The notes beneath the pieces were generated by a model. That model was given only the letters and a program-made list of their open reading frames with translations, was not told the origin of the DNA and did not search any database. This document shows positions 25,791-37,355 of a DNA stretch of 39,871 nt, one piece after another. The DNA is from Plasmodium malariae. Its lineage: Eukaryota; Apicomplexa; Aconoidasida; Haemosporida; Plasmodiidae. A program made the translations under genes and the position numbers. The stretch is taken from assembly GCF_900090045.1 (NCBI RefSeq), contig NW_021638323.1, forward strand, positions 1 through 39,871, written 5' to 3'. Numbering within the stretch: position 1 is the first letter of the stretch; each line of letters starts with the position of its first letter.

Positions 25791-26668
25791 TTACTCATAC
25801 ATCGCCTTAATTCTGTTATATTTTTCATTATTTCTTAAAATTTTAGGAATTACTATTACAAGTATAACAACTAATATAATGATAATTGTGCTAAATGCTA
25901 TTAAAAAAAAATGATTTTTTGCCGACCTAAACATGTTTCTATAGCTGACCACACACTACTTATAATTGGTAAATCTTTAATCGCTTCTCCTGCTTTTTTG
26001 TAATAGCTTTAATCCTTGTAATATGGGTAAACCTATTCCCAACAATAAAAAAAGTAAAAATATGGCACTTCCAAATCTGTAACTTTTAAATTTTATTTTT
26101 TTAAAGATATATCTCTAATTCTCCTCTTTTTTTCTAGAAAAGCATCATAATCTTTTTTTCTTATTAATTTTTTTTCAAAATGAAAATGTTTTCCATCAAA
26201 TATTCCATTATTGTAATCTATGACTTCTGTATAGTACTGAGCTTTATTTAATAAACTTTTGTTGGATTTCGTGTTTTTTTCTTTATTCCATTTTTTATTA
26301 TTAGTTATATATTTATTTTCTTTTTATCATTATTTGGAAAAAATTCGTTTAAATATATGTTATTTGAATCTTTATCCTTTTTACATTTTGCTAGTAATCG
26401 ATAATTTCTTTGTCTAATATTCTACACTGCATAAAATTCTCACCTACAAATTTGTTAAAAGTTAACTAAAAAAAAAGATTATTATTCAAATGAACAAATA
26501 TTTTAATTGTAAAAAACTGTATTAATAAAAAAAAAACACGGAAATTATGTATAATACAATAACATAACTAATATTATCATACCCCATCATGGTTAAAAGA
26601 GAAAATCCTCTTTAAAAAAGTAAAAGTAGTTATTATAATAAATAAGATTGATTAATTTTTAGTTCCAT
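25791..26668 (-). pseudogene. fam-m type pseudogene, two exons
   Basis: On the minus strand exon 1 starts at 26668 (ATG-GAA, MELKI). It shifts frame into LFIIITTFTFLKRIFSFNHD and meets a GT donor, with the acceptor just after a poly-T tract near 26470. Exon 2 shows FNKFVGENFMQCRILD, then after a shift RNYRLLAKCKKDKDSNN (the PEXEL-region box), then the diagnostic block LLNKAQYYTEVIDYNNGIFD, followed by GKHFHFEKKLIRKKDYDAFL and EKKRRIRDI. Next come KIKFKSYRFGSAIFLLFLLL with a membrane segment (LLGIGLPIL), a frame break, EAIKDLPIISSVWSAIETCL, another break, and a second membrane segment AFSTIIIILVVILVIVI. The tail PKILRNNEKYNRIKAMYE stops at 25791. The NNEKY..IK tail and the YNNG.FDGKHFHFEKK block mark it as the fam-m type rather than fam-l. 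At least four lesions. It pairs with the fam-l fossil at 30156 on the same strand, a known fam-m/fam-l doublet arrangement. Confidence 0.8.
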
Positions 26669-26970
26669 ATTATATATCTATAATATTATAAAATACAAAC
26701 TAATGAATAAATTAATAATAACATAATATTTTTTTTTATTAATACTTTTTGCTTTTTAGTAAGATATTAATAAAATATATACAACTATAATGTACAATTA
26801 AACAACTACATATAAAAAGATATATAATAATGTATTATATATTTTTTACCTAAATGTTATATAAAAACAAATTGTATCATTAAAATAAAAGAATTTGAAT
26901 TCATTCATAAATATACAATATATATAATTTAACTTTTTATTTAATGCAGTATTAAATATTTTTTATTATA

Positions 26971-27045
26971 TGGAAATATTCAGTTTATAAGCAATAGAGA
27001 ATGTATAGAATATATATATATAATACGCTCCTCTATATATTAAAA
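26971..27045 (-). promoter_or_regulatory. Recurrent upstream element, copy 4 (fam-m)
   Basis: The + strand shows TGGAAATATTCAGTTTATAA, GAATGTATAGAATATATATA, then CTCCTCTATATATTAAAATA. It is closest to the copy at 31531 and shares its last half with the STP1 leader copy at 36520. It lies about 300 bp upstream of the fam-m start. The role is inferred from recurrence and spacing. Confidence 0.45.
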
Positions 27046-27870
27046 TACTTATTAAGGATACTAAGGAATTTATCCTGTTTGTAATACTAATTTTACAAGC
27101 ATCATTTTTTAGAACAACTATATTTTATTCTTAATAAATATTAATTATTAAAGCGTAAAATAACAAATAAAGAAAATATTTTGTGTTGTGTTAATTATAA
27201 TCCATAGTTTAGTTTCCTCTTATTCATAAGCAGTTTTTTTGATATTCTAAATATAATTAAAAAAATATAATTTATAATGTAATATCTAATTTACGAAAAA
27301 ATATATTCATAAAGAAATCCAAGAAATAATTTCTTATGATTATGCATTTATTTTTGTAAATTATAATTTTTATAATTAAGTCACTGTTTAATTGTAAATA
27401 AAATATTTTTAAATTTATCCATTTTTTTTTTTTTTTTCCTTATTAATTTATATTTTGAATATTGTAATTCAATTAGAAAAAAAGAAAATCCTAAAATTAC
27501 AAGAGATTATTCCTTACATATACACGTATACGTAATATTTTCATGTAATAACATATTTTAACGAATTTTAATAATACTTTATATTAAAACAAAAAAAATT
27601 ATTATTTCTTCGTAAATAATTAATGAAACGTTCATTGCTGTAATAAATTTTGTAATATATATAAAAGAAAAATATATTTATAAACGTATAATAAAGTTTT
27701 TATTTTAATATTTTTAAAAAATACACTTTAATTAAAATGAAATAATTTAAATTATTCTAATTATACTAGGTATATTATTAAATTATTTCATCGAGTGTAC
27801 TAATTAAATAGTATTTTTACAAATCCTTTTCTTAATAAACTAAGGGAAAAAAAATTTATTCCATATTATT

Positions 27871-27950
27871 TTGAAATATTGAGTTTCCCATAAAATATAC
27901 AACATATAGAATACATATATAGTAGGTTTATCTATTATTAAAATATTAAT
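27871..27950 (-). promoter_or_regulatory. Recurrent upstream element, copy 5, with no gene attached
   Basis: TTGAAATATTGAGTTTCCCA is followed by ACATATAGAATACATATATA and TATCTATTATTAAAATATTA. By spacing, a fam gene would be expected to start near 27.5 kb on the minus strand, but none is recognisable there. It is probably a leftover of a deleted gene or of a duplicated promoter. Confidence 0.35.
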
Positions 27951-30155
27951 TACAAATTTTATAGATATTATCCTAATAACAATTAAATATTATAAACATT
28001 ATATTTCACGACTTATTATTAAAAAAAATATCAATTTTTATAACAATATAATAATAAAAAAAATCAATGAATAAAAATATAATTATATGTTTTTAAATTA
28101 TAACATATGATCAATTACTCCTTGAATTAATATATTATTTTTTTAGAGTATAATATATTTAAAAAATTAAATTTATTTTATTCTACCTAATATATGATTT
28201 AGTATCTATTTTAAAGTCAAATTAAGACTTCTGTTTTATATTCGTACCATAATTTTTAAAAGTTGTAATCCTTGCGTTCAAGTGGTATTACATAATTTTA
28301 ATGAAAATTATTTATAATCATACACTAAATTTTTTATTATTTTTTTTTTTACTATATATATTCAGAAGTTACAATAATATAATAAAAAAAAAAAATAAAA
28401 TACCTATTGCTATAATAGAACTGTTACGTATATAAATGGTTATATATTTTTTTAAATGAAATAAAATATTTAATATATTATATTAATCTGTAGAATTAAC
28501 AAAAAATACAAAAATAATTGATCTTTTAATTAAAATGTATATTGAATATATTTTCACTTCCTAGGAATAACTGCTTGTACATAATAATATCATATTCCCT
28601 TTTAACTTGAGTATGCTTTTTACAAAGAAATAATTATGAATGAGACATTTATTTATATAAAAATATTTTTTAAAAGTATTTAAGTGTAATAACTAAAAAA
28701 TATATAACTTTATGTTTTTTGTTCATTTATATCTATATAAAATCAATTTTAATAAATAAAAATATTCGAAAAACCATTCCATAAACCAAATTTCTGTATT
28801 AGATATATTGAATGAAACAAAGCGAAAAAAATATATAATTTTTTACATACAAATTGTTAAAAAATTATCTAACAAATAATAACCATTTTATTTATAAATT
28901 ATCTATAAAAATATAATTGTTTTTTCTTTTTTATTGTGTTTAATAAATTGTAATTTTTTTGAAGATGTTATTAATTGTTTCTATAACTACTTATATTTTT
29001 CATATATATTTAATATGTTTTCAAACTTTAACACATCATAATTATAGACAATCTTGAAAAATAGAATATATATAAAAATATTTAAATACATTTTAACCTA
29101 TTATTTCAGAAAAAAATAAAATTAGATTCATTACAGATAAAAGACAATTTTTATTTTCATAGATATATAAAACACATTAAGAGATATATAATCATTAAAA
29201 ACAAAACAAAACAATTCCATAATATAATACATTTATCTGTAATTAACTTAAACTAATTTCTTTTATTGTTTTGTAATAAAAAAAAAACAAATTATATAGT
29301 TCTATATATTTCAATATAATATATATTTAAGTAGAATTTCCAAAATTATCTTTAATATCTCAGCCGAATACACTAATAATAAATTAAATTCTTTTAGCTC
29401 TTCCTTTAATTTTAAACATTTATAATTTTAATTTAAAAAACTATTAAAATTAATCAATATTTAATATATATATTATTTAATTATATACATTTTTTTTTCT
29501 TTTAAACCATCCCTAAAAATCCCACCTTTTTCAAAAAGGGATTAACAAAAAATATATTATAAAATATATTCATAAACATATTTTATAAATATATATTATA
29601 TTTTTTTCTAATTACAAATATGTATATGTAAATGCAACAAAACAGATTCACATTCTTACATAAATTATAAAATAGGACATATTTATAGTTAATATAAATC
29701 TAATAATACATTTTAATAATTACTTCCATAAATAATAATTTTAGACTTCAGTTGTAGAAAAATAGGAAGTACCACATATTATATTTATAAATTAAAATAC
29801 TATTTCAATATAAGATGTAAATTATCCTATTATATATTAATTTTAACTCAGAAAATTTATTTTTTCATAAAAACCTACTTACATATAAAAAAATATATAA
29901 AAAAATTGAAAATGCGACATTAAACAGAGATAACATATTAATGAACACATTTAAAAAACTTAAAACATTTAAATTCACAAAAAAAATTAAGACATATTTT
30001 TTACAGTTGAATATATGAATGGGTATATTTATGTAAATTTACTTATAAAATTTATACTGTTTTGAGAATATTATTAAGAATATCACTAAAGATAATATAT
30101 ATTAGTTCTTATTAATATTTCCTTTTAGAAAGAATAATATCTCTTACTATTCATT

Positions 30156-31143
30156 TTACCTTTTTCTGAACTTAATTTTTTTCATATTTTTTAACTTTTT
30201 TATGATAATAAATAACCCCTAATATTAATGTGAAACCCAATATAACGAACGGTATGAAATATATTAGAATACCAAATAAATGCCATAATACGATCTTTTC
30301 ATAACAGCCTTTGATGTTCCTTAAAAGCAGGTTTCCAAAAACTTTGAACTTTTCAATGGTCCTAAAAAACTTTTCAGAGAACCATTAGCCAAGCTATCTA
30401 AGTGGTAAAACCCCTAATGCAGTCCCATAACCCCTTATTCTCATCAATCAAACCCCATGATAAATCTACTAAGAGTATGATTAAAAACAGTGAAAAAATA
30501 ATAAAGGTAAAGTAAAACGTAATCTGTATTTTTTAAGCATTATTTTTTTGTACATCTTATCAGTAATTGTTCTGTTTTTTTTAAGAAAATTCTCATAATC
30601 GAGTTCCTTGAATATTTTTTTTTCCAAATGGGAATATTTTTTGGTTTCAAATGTACAAGATTTTTTATTCATATCTTTTTTACGACTTCTTGTTATACTT
30701 TGATGAACATCCATTTGATTTATTTATTTTGCTTTGCACCCTTCCTCACTGTACATATATCTTTTTTTTGGCAAACCAATATTTGGCATTTGTTCTTTTG
30801 TAAATATATCCTTTGAATCGATATTATACTTATATCCTCCTAGTAATCGATTAATTTCTTGCTTCAATTCTTTCGCACAATTGCAATACTTATTCAATGG
30901 CATGTCAAACATTCCCTAAAAAAAAATGTAAATATTTTTTATTTAATAGTATAAATAATACAGAGGTAAAAAAAAGGTATTAATACAGAAAAAACCAAAA
31001 AAAATATTATGATTTCAAATATCCTTAAATAATATTTTCTTATAATATTTTCATACAACATCACTGTTAAAATGAAGCACCCAAGATAATAGGACAATCT
31101 CAACAATATTAATAAGTAAGAGGGTCTTTGTTTTTTGTTCCAT
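30156..31143 (-). pseudogene. fam-l pseudogene, two exons, nearly readable N-terminal half
   Basis: Exon 1 is intact: ATG at 31143, MEQKTKTLLLINIVEIVLLS then WVLHFNSD, ending at a GT donor near 31056-31060. Exon 2 opens after TTTTTTTTTAG at about 30916 with GMFDMPLNKYCNCAKELKQE and INRLLGGYKYN (PEXEL-region box). A single in-frame TAA at 30724-30726 separates this from the same-frame continuation NKKSCTFETKKYSHLEKKIF, KELDYENFLKKNRTITDKMY and KKIMLKKYRLRFTLPLLFF. The frame breaks near 30490 inside the first membrane segment and stays broken through the middle. The second membrane segment and tail return as FVILGFTLILGVIYYHKKVK plus KYEK, where an extra A in an A7 run shifts the last residues; the family stop would be at 30156. 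The block order is that of the intact 5026-5995 gene. It belongs to the duplicated module and pairs with the fam-m fossil. Confidence 0.84.
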
Positions 31144-31530
31144 GATACAGATATTTAATATTATAATATATTCAATAAAGAAGAAGTTAATAATAATAGA
31201 TTATACTTCTAATGATAAAACGAAATATTTAAAATAATAAAAAAAAAATTTTATTATTTCTGTTATAAATATATAATAAAATATATATAACTATAATGTA
31301 CGTTACATGTTCTATAATCAAAATTAATTTTTAAAATGCATTATGTAATATTTATCTTAATTTTATTTAAAAAAAAAATAACTTTCTCTGAAATCATATA
31401 ATTCGATTTAATACATATATATTTAAAATATATAATTTAAATATTCAGTGTAGTGTTATAATGATATAATACTTTTATTAACCTTTTTGAGAATAAATTA
31501 TGAAAAAAATATTCGAATACTTATTATATG

Positions 31531-31600
31531 TAAATATTGAGTTTATACACTATGTAGAATGTAGAGAATATAAATATAATATATTCCTCTATATATTAAG
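31531..31600 (-). promoter_or_regulatory. Recurrent upstream element, copy 6 (fam-l fossil)
   Basis: TAAATATTGAGTTTATACAC is followed by TAGAATGTAGAGAATATAAA and TATTCCTCTATATATTAAG. It is the best match to the copy at 26971 and lies about 390 bp upstream of the fam-l start at 31143. The role is inferred from recurrence and spacing. Confidence 0.45.
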
Positions 31601-34600
31601 AAAATAATTAATAATGTTAAAAATTATAAACAATTAATAATTCTGATTATATAAATTTTTATTTTGAAAACGTTGATTTTTATTAATAAAATATCAATTA
31701 TTATAATAATACAATAATCATAATAATATATAAAAAAAACATATTAATTATATTAATTAAAACAAATGTATTAATTCCTCCTCAAGTAAATATACTTTTT
31801 TATAGTATATAATTTCTTTTTAAGATAGAAATTTATGGAACTACTTAATCTATGTAGATATATATATTCTAAGAGCAAACAAGGTGTGATTTTTATTTTT
31901 GCACCTTAATATTTGAAAATCACAATTTTTAAATTACGTTTAAGTTATACTTCCATATAAAAAGAAATTTTTTTACATTCATATACATAGATTTTTAAAT
32001 TTCTTTTTTAATATATATATTCCAAAGAAATATAAAAATATTAAAAAAAAAAAAAAAAGTTCAAAGGTAAAGCAGATATATAATTGTTACTTTAAATTTC
32101 ATTAATTTAAAAATATATCAATTGAAGCAAATTTACTAATGATATATATATATGACATAATATACTTAAATTGTGAAATAATAAAAATATATTCAACTAA
32201 GATATATTACTTAGTGATTATTCAATTCATAATATTAGAAAGAATAAATTACTTTTTATATATTCTTTTGAAAATACATAATCCCAGAAAACATATTTTA
32301 CATGGTAACTGGAATAAATGAGTATAAATATATTATTCCAATATATATCTCTCACATTGTAACCATTAGAAATTTAATTATAAAAAAAAATATTCCAGTC
32401 AAAAGAACATTCACTTTATATTATTTGATCTCCTTAAAAAATACTATCTTTCCAGTTAATAATTAAAAACTTAAAAAAAAAAAAGAAAAACCAAAAATAC
32501 TATTTATAATTTACAAAAACAAAAAAAAAAATTACATATATTAAAATTAACATAATTTGATATTTTAATATGTATATTAGTTTCATTATAACTTTTATGA
32601 AGACTCTTAGGTTCTATTTTTTCGAACATTTTGAACACTCACATTTTTTCTCTCACCTAATGCTTATGTATATAATGTAATTTAATCCATTATAAAAATT
32701 TATAATAATCTATACACAAAATTGTAAAATATATTAAAAATAAGTGCACTATATAATAAAATACTGCTAAATATTTACTTATAAATATTGTTATTTTTAG
32801 AAACATTTATTGATCCTAAGTATTTTTTGATCTATTTATTTTAGAAAACAATTAGTTATTCATCTAGATTATTTACATTCTGGAAATAAAGAGACCATAT
32901 ATAAATATATTAATTTACAGGAAAATATTTAATTTTTCCCTTATATATATGTCACATGTCTTTATTGTTTATAATATAACAATAGTGTTTAAATACTTTT
33001 TAATTATATCATTTTTATGTTTATTTAATAATATTATTAATACTTAGTACATACATATAAAAGAAGATAAATATAATATTAAATTACAATTTCCATAACA
33101 TCATTTCATGTTTATGAAAATCGTATATTCTAACATATTAATAAATAATGCGTTCATTTAAAATAAGCAATTTTTATCGAATTTATTGTATACTTACTTG
33201 GTTTCAAACCGTAACTTAAATGAATCTATTCTTTTGTTGTTCAACAAAGGTAAAATTCCCGAAAATCCCCCCTTTTTTATATTTTTAACACATTTTATAT
33301 TCGCTTTAATTTTAGTAAATTTTTATTTTTAATTAATATATATAATATGCTTATATATGGTGAAAAATATTATTTATTATATAATATCCATATAAATGTA
33401 CGTGTTATATAAAAAGGAAATATTTTTTTGTACATAAATGGAAAAACGTTAAAAATGAATATAATAGTAATAAAAATCATATGGCTAGGTTCTAACACAT
33501 GAACAGCTTAAAATATACTAATAAACTAAATGAACCTGTAGAATCTCAATGATACATAATTTATGTCAAAATACTCATTCGAAGATAGCGTGTCATTGGT
33601 ACAAGAACTTTCTGAACTAACTACTACATTTTAATATATTTGTTTATATCCTTTAATAACATTAACATATATTGTAGTATTTTTAATATTATTTATCTAA
33701 AAATATAAATATTCTATTCAAATATTTCAAGCACATCTCTAAAAATATCCAATCTCCTCAGACAAGACATTAATATCGTAATAGTGCTGTATTGAAAAAT
33801 ATGTAATATTTTCTAATACTAGCTTATGCTATTTTAATTTTCCTATTCTCTTCAAAAAAAACAAATATAATGATTTCGAAATATTCAGATAAAAAAAATG
33901 ATTAATAAACTAGCTTGAATTCTGAAAATAATCTAAAATATTCACGTAACAACAGGTGTTATATAACATGTTATATTGTAAAAAATTCGTATTTATAAAT
34001 GTTCAATAATAAGGATCGTTCCGCATATAACATAAAGTAATAAAAAACTTAAAGAAGTGTTTTTTTAGAAAATACAAAAAAAAAAAAAGATTATAACAAC
34101 TTTTTTTATATTAATATTGTAGAAGCAGTATCATATAAATGAGTATAAATCTAAAAGAACGACAAAACATTAGCGTAATAAGACTCGTTTGAACAAGTTT
34201 ACAAAGGTAAAAGAAAAAAATATAGGAAATCAAAAAAAAAAATATTTATGAAAAGTTATATTTTATAAAGTAGATACATATAAATTGTGAAAAATCGTCA
34301 ATTCTAATTTGATATACTGTGCCTATATTATCATTTAATACACCCATTCACAAAAAGCGTATTACTTTTTATAAGCAACCATCCATATTATATGTATAAA
34401 TGGAAATCTAAGAGAAAAGACGAATTAATAATTATAAAATATTAACGTTAATAAATAGCTGTAATAAACTTACAGATTAATCATTAAATTAACTAACTTT
34501 TCTTAATAATAAATATAACTTGTCCTTTTATATATAATTGAACTTAAGTAATAACATTTGTACTTATTTAATTAAATAGTGTGAATGTAATAAATTATTG

Positions 34601-36519
34601 AACACAAATTTTAAATTATCTTTTGTTAAAATCATAGAATTTTATATTAAATAATTGAAACAATTATATGTAAATCAAAAGGAGTAAACATATTATTTAA
34701 AACATAACTATATTATCAAATATTTTACATTAAGGTAATAAAGTACAAATAAAATTTATTTCATATTTGTTAAAATCATATATATATATAAGTTACTTTT
34801 ATAGAGTGTTTCGATTCTATATTTATATCTACAACTAAAATAATGTAAAATTAAAATATATCATAAAATAAATTTTTTCATATACATTATTTTAAAGGAT
34901 GTATTCATTATTAGAGGGCATTAATTATTATATATATGGTCTATAATATGAACTATAAATTTTAATACGTAAATGCTATTTTAGTAACATATATAACAGT
35001 TACTGCGTTGTTCTTTTATACATAATTAATAAGAAAAAAATATGTTATATTATTTAAAGTTACTAAAAAATGTAACATTGTATTAGCTGTATATATATTT
35101 CATCTTCATCCTCTACTTCGTCATATATATCCATTGATATTCTGTTAGTATAATTTATGTGAAAAATTTACCTATCATTATATATATTTTATTGTTAAAT
35201 ATTTTTTAAATAAATAATATATTCGTGGCATTATGAAGGAATATTTAATAACTAATATGAATATTTATTAATTTTTGCATTACTTTGAATTAAAATGTAA
35301 AGGGTGAACTACATTAATATATAATAAATTTGTTCATATATTACAACAAAATAACGAGAAATATATTTAAAAAAAAAATTTCTATATATATATTTATAAA
35401 ACAATAAAAAAACAAAATATACATATATTTATTAGATTATAAAAATAAAATAAAGAAGAAAAAAAAAAATATATTGTTATATAAATATTTAAAGCAATTA
35501 ACTTGAATTTCTTCCAGTAGGTTTCATATATTTAAGAAAATAATATATTTGTTTTATGTGACCTTATATACATCTAATATTATATGTTATTTATGTAGTA
35601 TGCGTATCACATATATAATATATTCAAACATAAAGATTTAAAAATATAATTTCTAGAGAAAAAAATAAAATATTTTTACGTATATTCCCACATGTAGGCT
35701 TATTAATCAAAATATATTAAAATAAATGAGATATAAAGTAAGGAAATAAAACAAAAAAATATAAAACAAAAATTTGTATAAATATAAATTCGGAAATTAG
35801 AAATGAATAAAACCTATTATCCTTTAATGTAATAGACTCATTAAACATTAACATAATAACTTAATTTTGTATGGGAAGTAATTATTTACAAAAATTTATA
35901 ATTAATATGCATTTATTTATTAACGTACTCACTATTCTATAACTCTTGTGTACTAGTTTCAAAAGAAAAATTAAAATTAGTAACTGTATTTTTAAATTAT
36001 GGTTCATTAACCTATGATATTCTCAATACATTTAAAATTTTATGTAATTCCATATAGTGACTCATATATTAAAATGTATTATAAAATAATATATTAACTT
36101 TTTCATTTTTTATGGTAAAACATATTTGTCATTGTTGTTTAAATGATATTCTCATATAGTTATGCAAAAAAAAACAAATAAAGGTTATTTTTTTGATATA
36201 TTCATTAGAATATATCTCTAAATAATTACAAAAACAAAATTAGGGGGTTCAATATTTTTTATATAATTTAATATAGTATAATAATTCATTTACATGGAAA
36301 TATAATATTATTATTATTATTCATTAAAAAATTATAATATAATTTACTACTTTTTTAAATGTATAGAATAATTAATTTTGTTAAAAAAATATCCAGAAAA
36401 TTATACTTATTTCGAATAAATAGATGACTTTCTTTCATTATTTAATATATCTAAATATTCATTTTATTAATTAAAATATTGCCAATATGAATTCATTCAT
36501 AAATAAAAGAAGTAATACG

Positions 36520-36576
36520 CATGTACAGAACATATATATATGAAATATATTACTCTATTTTAAAATTTCTTAATGG
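36520..36576 (+). promoter_or_regulatory. Recurrent upstream element, copy 7 (STP1 fossil)
   Basis: CATGTACAGAACATATATAT is followed by ATATTACTCTATTTTAAAAT and TTCTTAATGG. It ends 780 bp before the STP1 start, the same spacing as in copy A. About 30 bp to the left, TGAATTCATTCATAAATA is identical to a stretch near 26897 upstream of the fam-m fossil, which ties STP1 leaders and fam leaders to one ancestral sequence. Confidence 0.45.
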
Positions 36577-36617
36577 AATTATATATATAACTCAAATAGT
36601 TCAATTTTAGATAAGTG

Positions 36618-36637
36618 ATATATATATATATATATAT
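36618..36637. repeat. (AT)n dinucleotide tract
   Basis: About ten AT units in the STP1 leader of copy B, about 720 bp upstream of its start codon. No function is assigned. Confidence 0.8.
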
Positions 36638-37355
36638 TAGATGTCAGTTACAATTTAATTATGTGGTTTCTAGTATCATAGCGAAAATTTAGTATAATTT
36701 ATATATTATCAATTCTCATCTTTAGATACATAGTAAATACGTAAAAGCATTAACAAAATAATTATGGGAAAATTATAACTAATATTAAAAATAAATAACA
36801 AAAATAATATAATAAAAAAAAAAACATACTAACAGTATTAATAATTATTTGTTTTTTAGATTATATATTTCGGAAAACATAATAATACGGTGAATTATTT
36901 GTATTAATACATACAATTTTATTTATATTTTTTGGTCTTCATTAAAAAAAAAGGAAAAAATGCAGTATATTAATACTGTTTTCTTTGATAATAAATTATA
37001 TATTACATGATGCATCTTATATGTAGGTTTATATTGTTAGCAACTTGACTTTCTCTTCATATAGAAAACATGAAAATTGTTCATAAAAATATTTACTTAA
37101 CATTTATTAAATATTAAAAATAAGTTTAGGTATATATCTAGTTTTATATATTTTAAGGTTAATGAATATATGTAGATTATAAAAAAAAAATAGTAATGCA
37201 TTCATTATTAATATATTCATATAAAAATCTTATGTAAATGATAATTTTATAATTTCTTTTAGTTAGGAAATATTAATTTAAATTACGTTTTGAAAAAAAA
37301 AATAAATTTTTTTTTTCTTTCAGATTATATTCAAGCACACAATATTATAGTCACC

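Larger units (their letters stand above)
26669..30155. other. Intergenic between fam-m and fam-l fossils, with duplicated upstream DNA
   Basis: No gene is recognised. The part nearest the fam-m fossil holds its upstream region, including a TAAAATATATACAACTATAA segment near 26772 that matches one near 31278 upstream of the fam-l fossil. It also holds two copies of the recurrent element (26971 and 27871). About 27870-28200 resembles about 31530-31830, so one fam-type upstream region exists here without its gene. From 28.2 to 30.1 kb I see only low-complexity AT DNA. Confidence 0.5.
31144..37355. other. Spacer between divergent fam-l fossil and STP1 fossil (copy B)
   Basis: No gene is recognised in 6.2 kb. 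It holds two copies of the recurrent element and diverged counterparts of the copy A spacer. The 60-residue frame at 32139-32321 is Ile/Tyr/Lys-rich low complexity and lacks a counterpart in copy A, so it is treated as chance. Confidence 0.55.

Noticed and set aside
30628..30919. Two plus-strand frames of about 60 residues across the fam-l fossil
   Set aside because: The minus-strand reading carries conserved fam-l blocks, so the plus frames are its antisense shadows.
32139..32321. 60-residue plus-strand frame in the copy B spacer
   Set aside because: Not conserved as a frame in the matching copy A spacer, and low-complexity Ile/Tyr/Lys.
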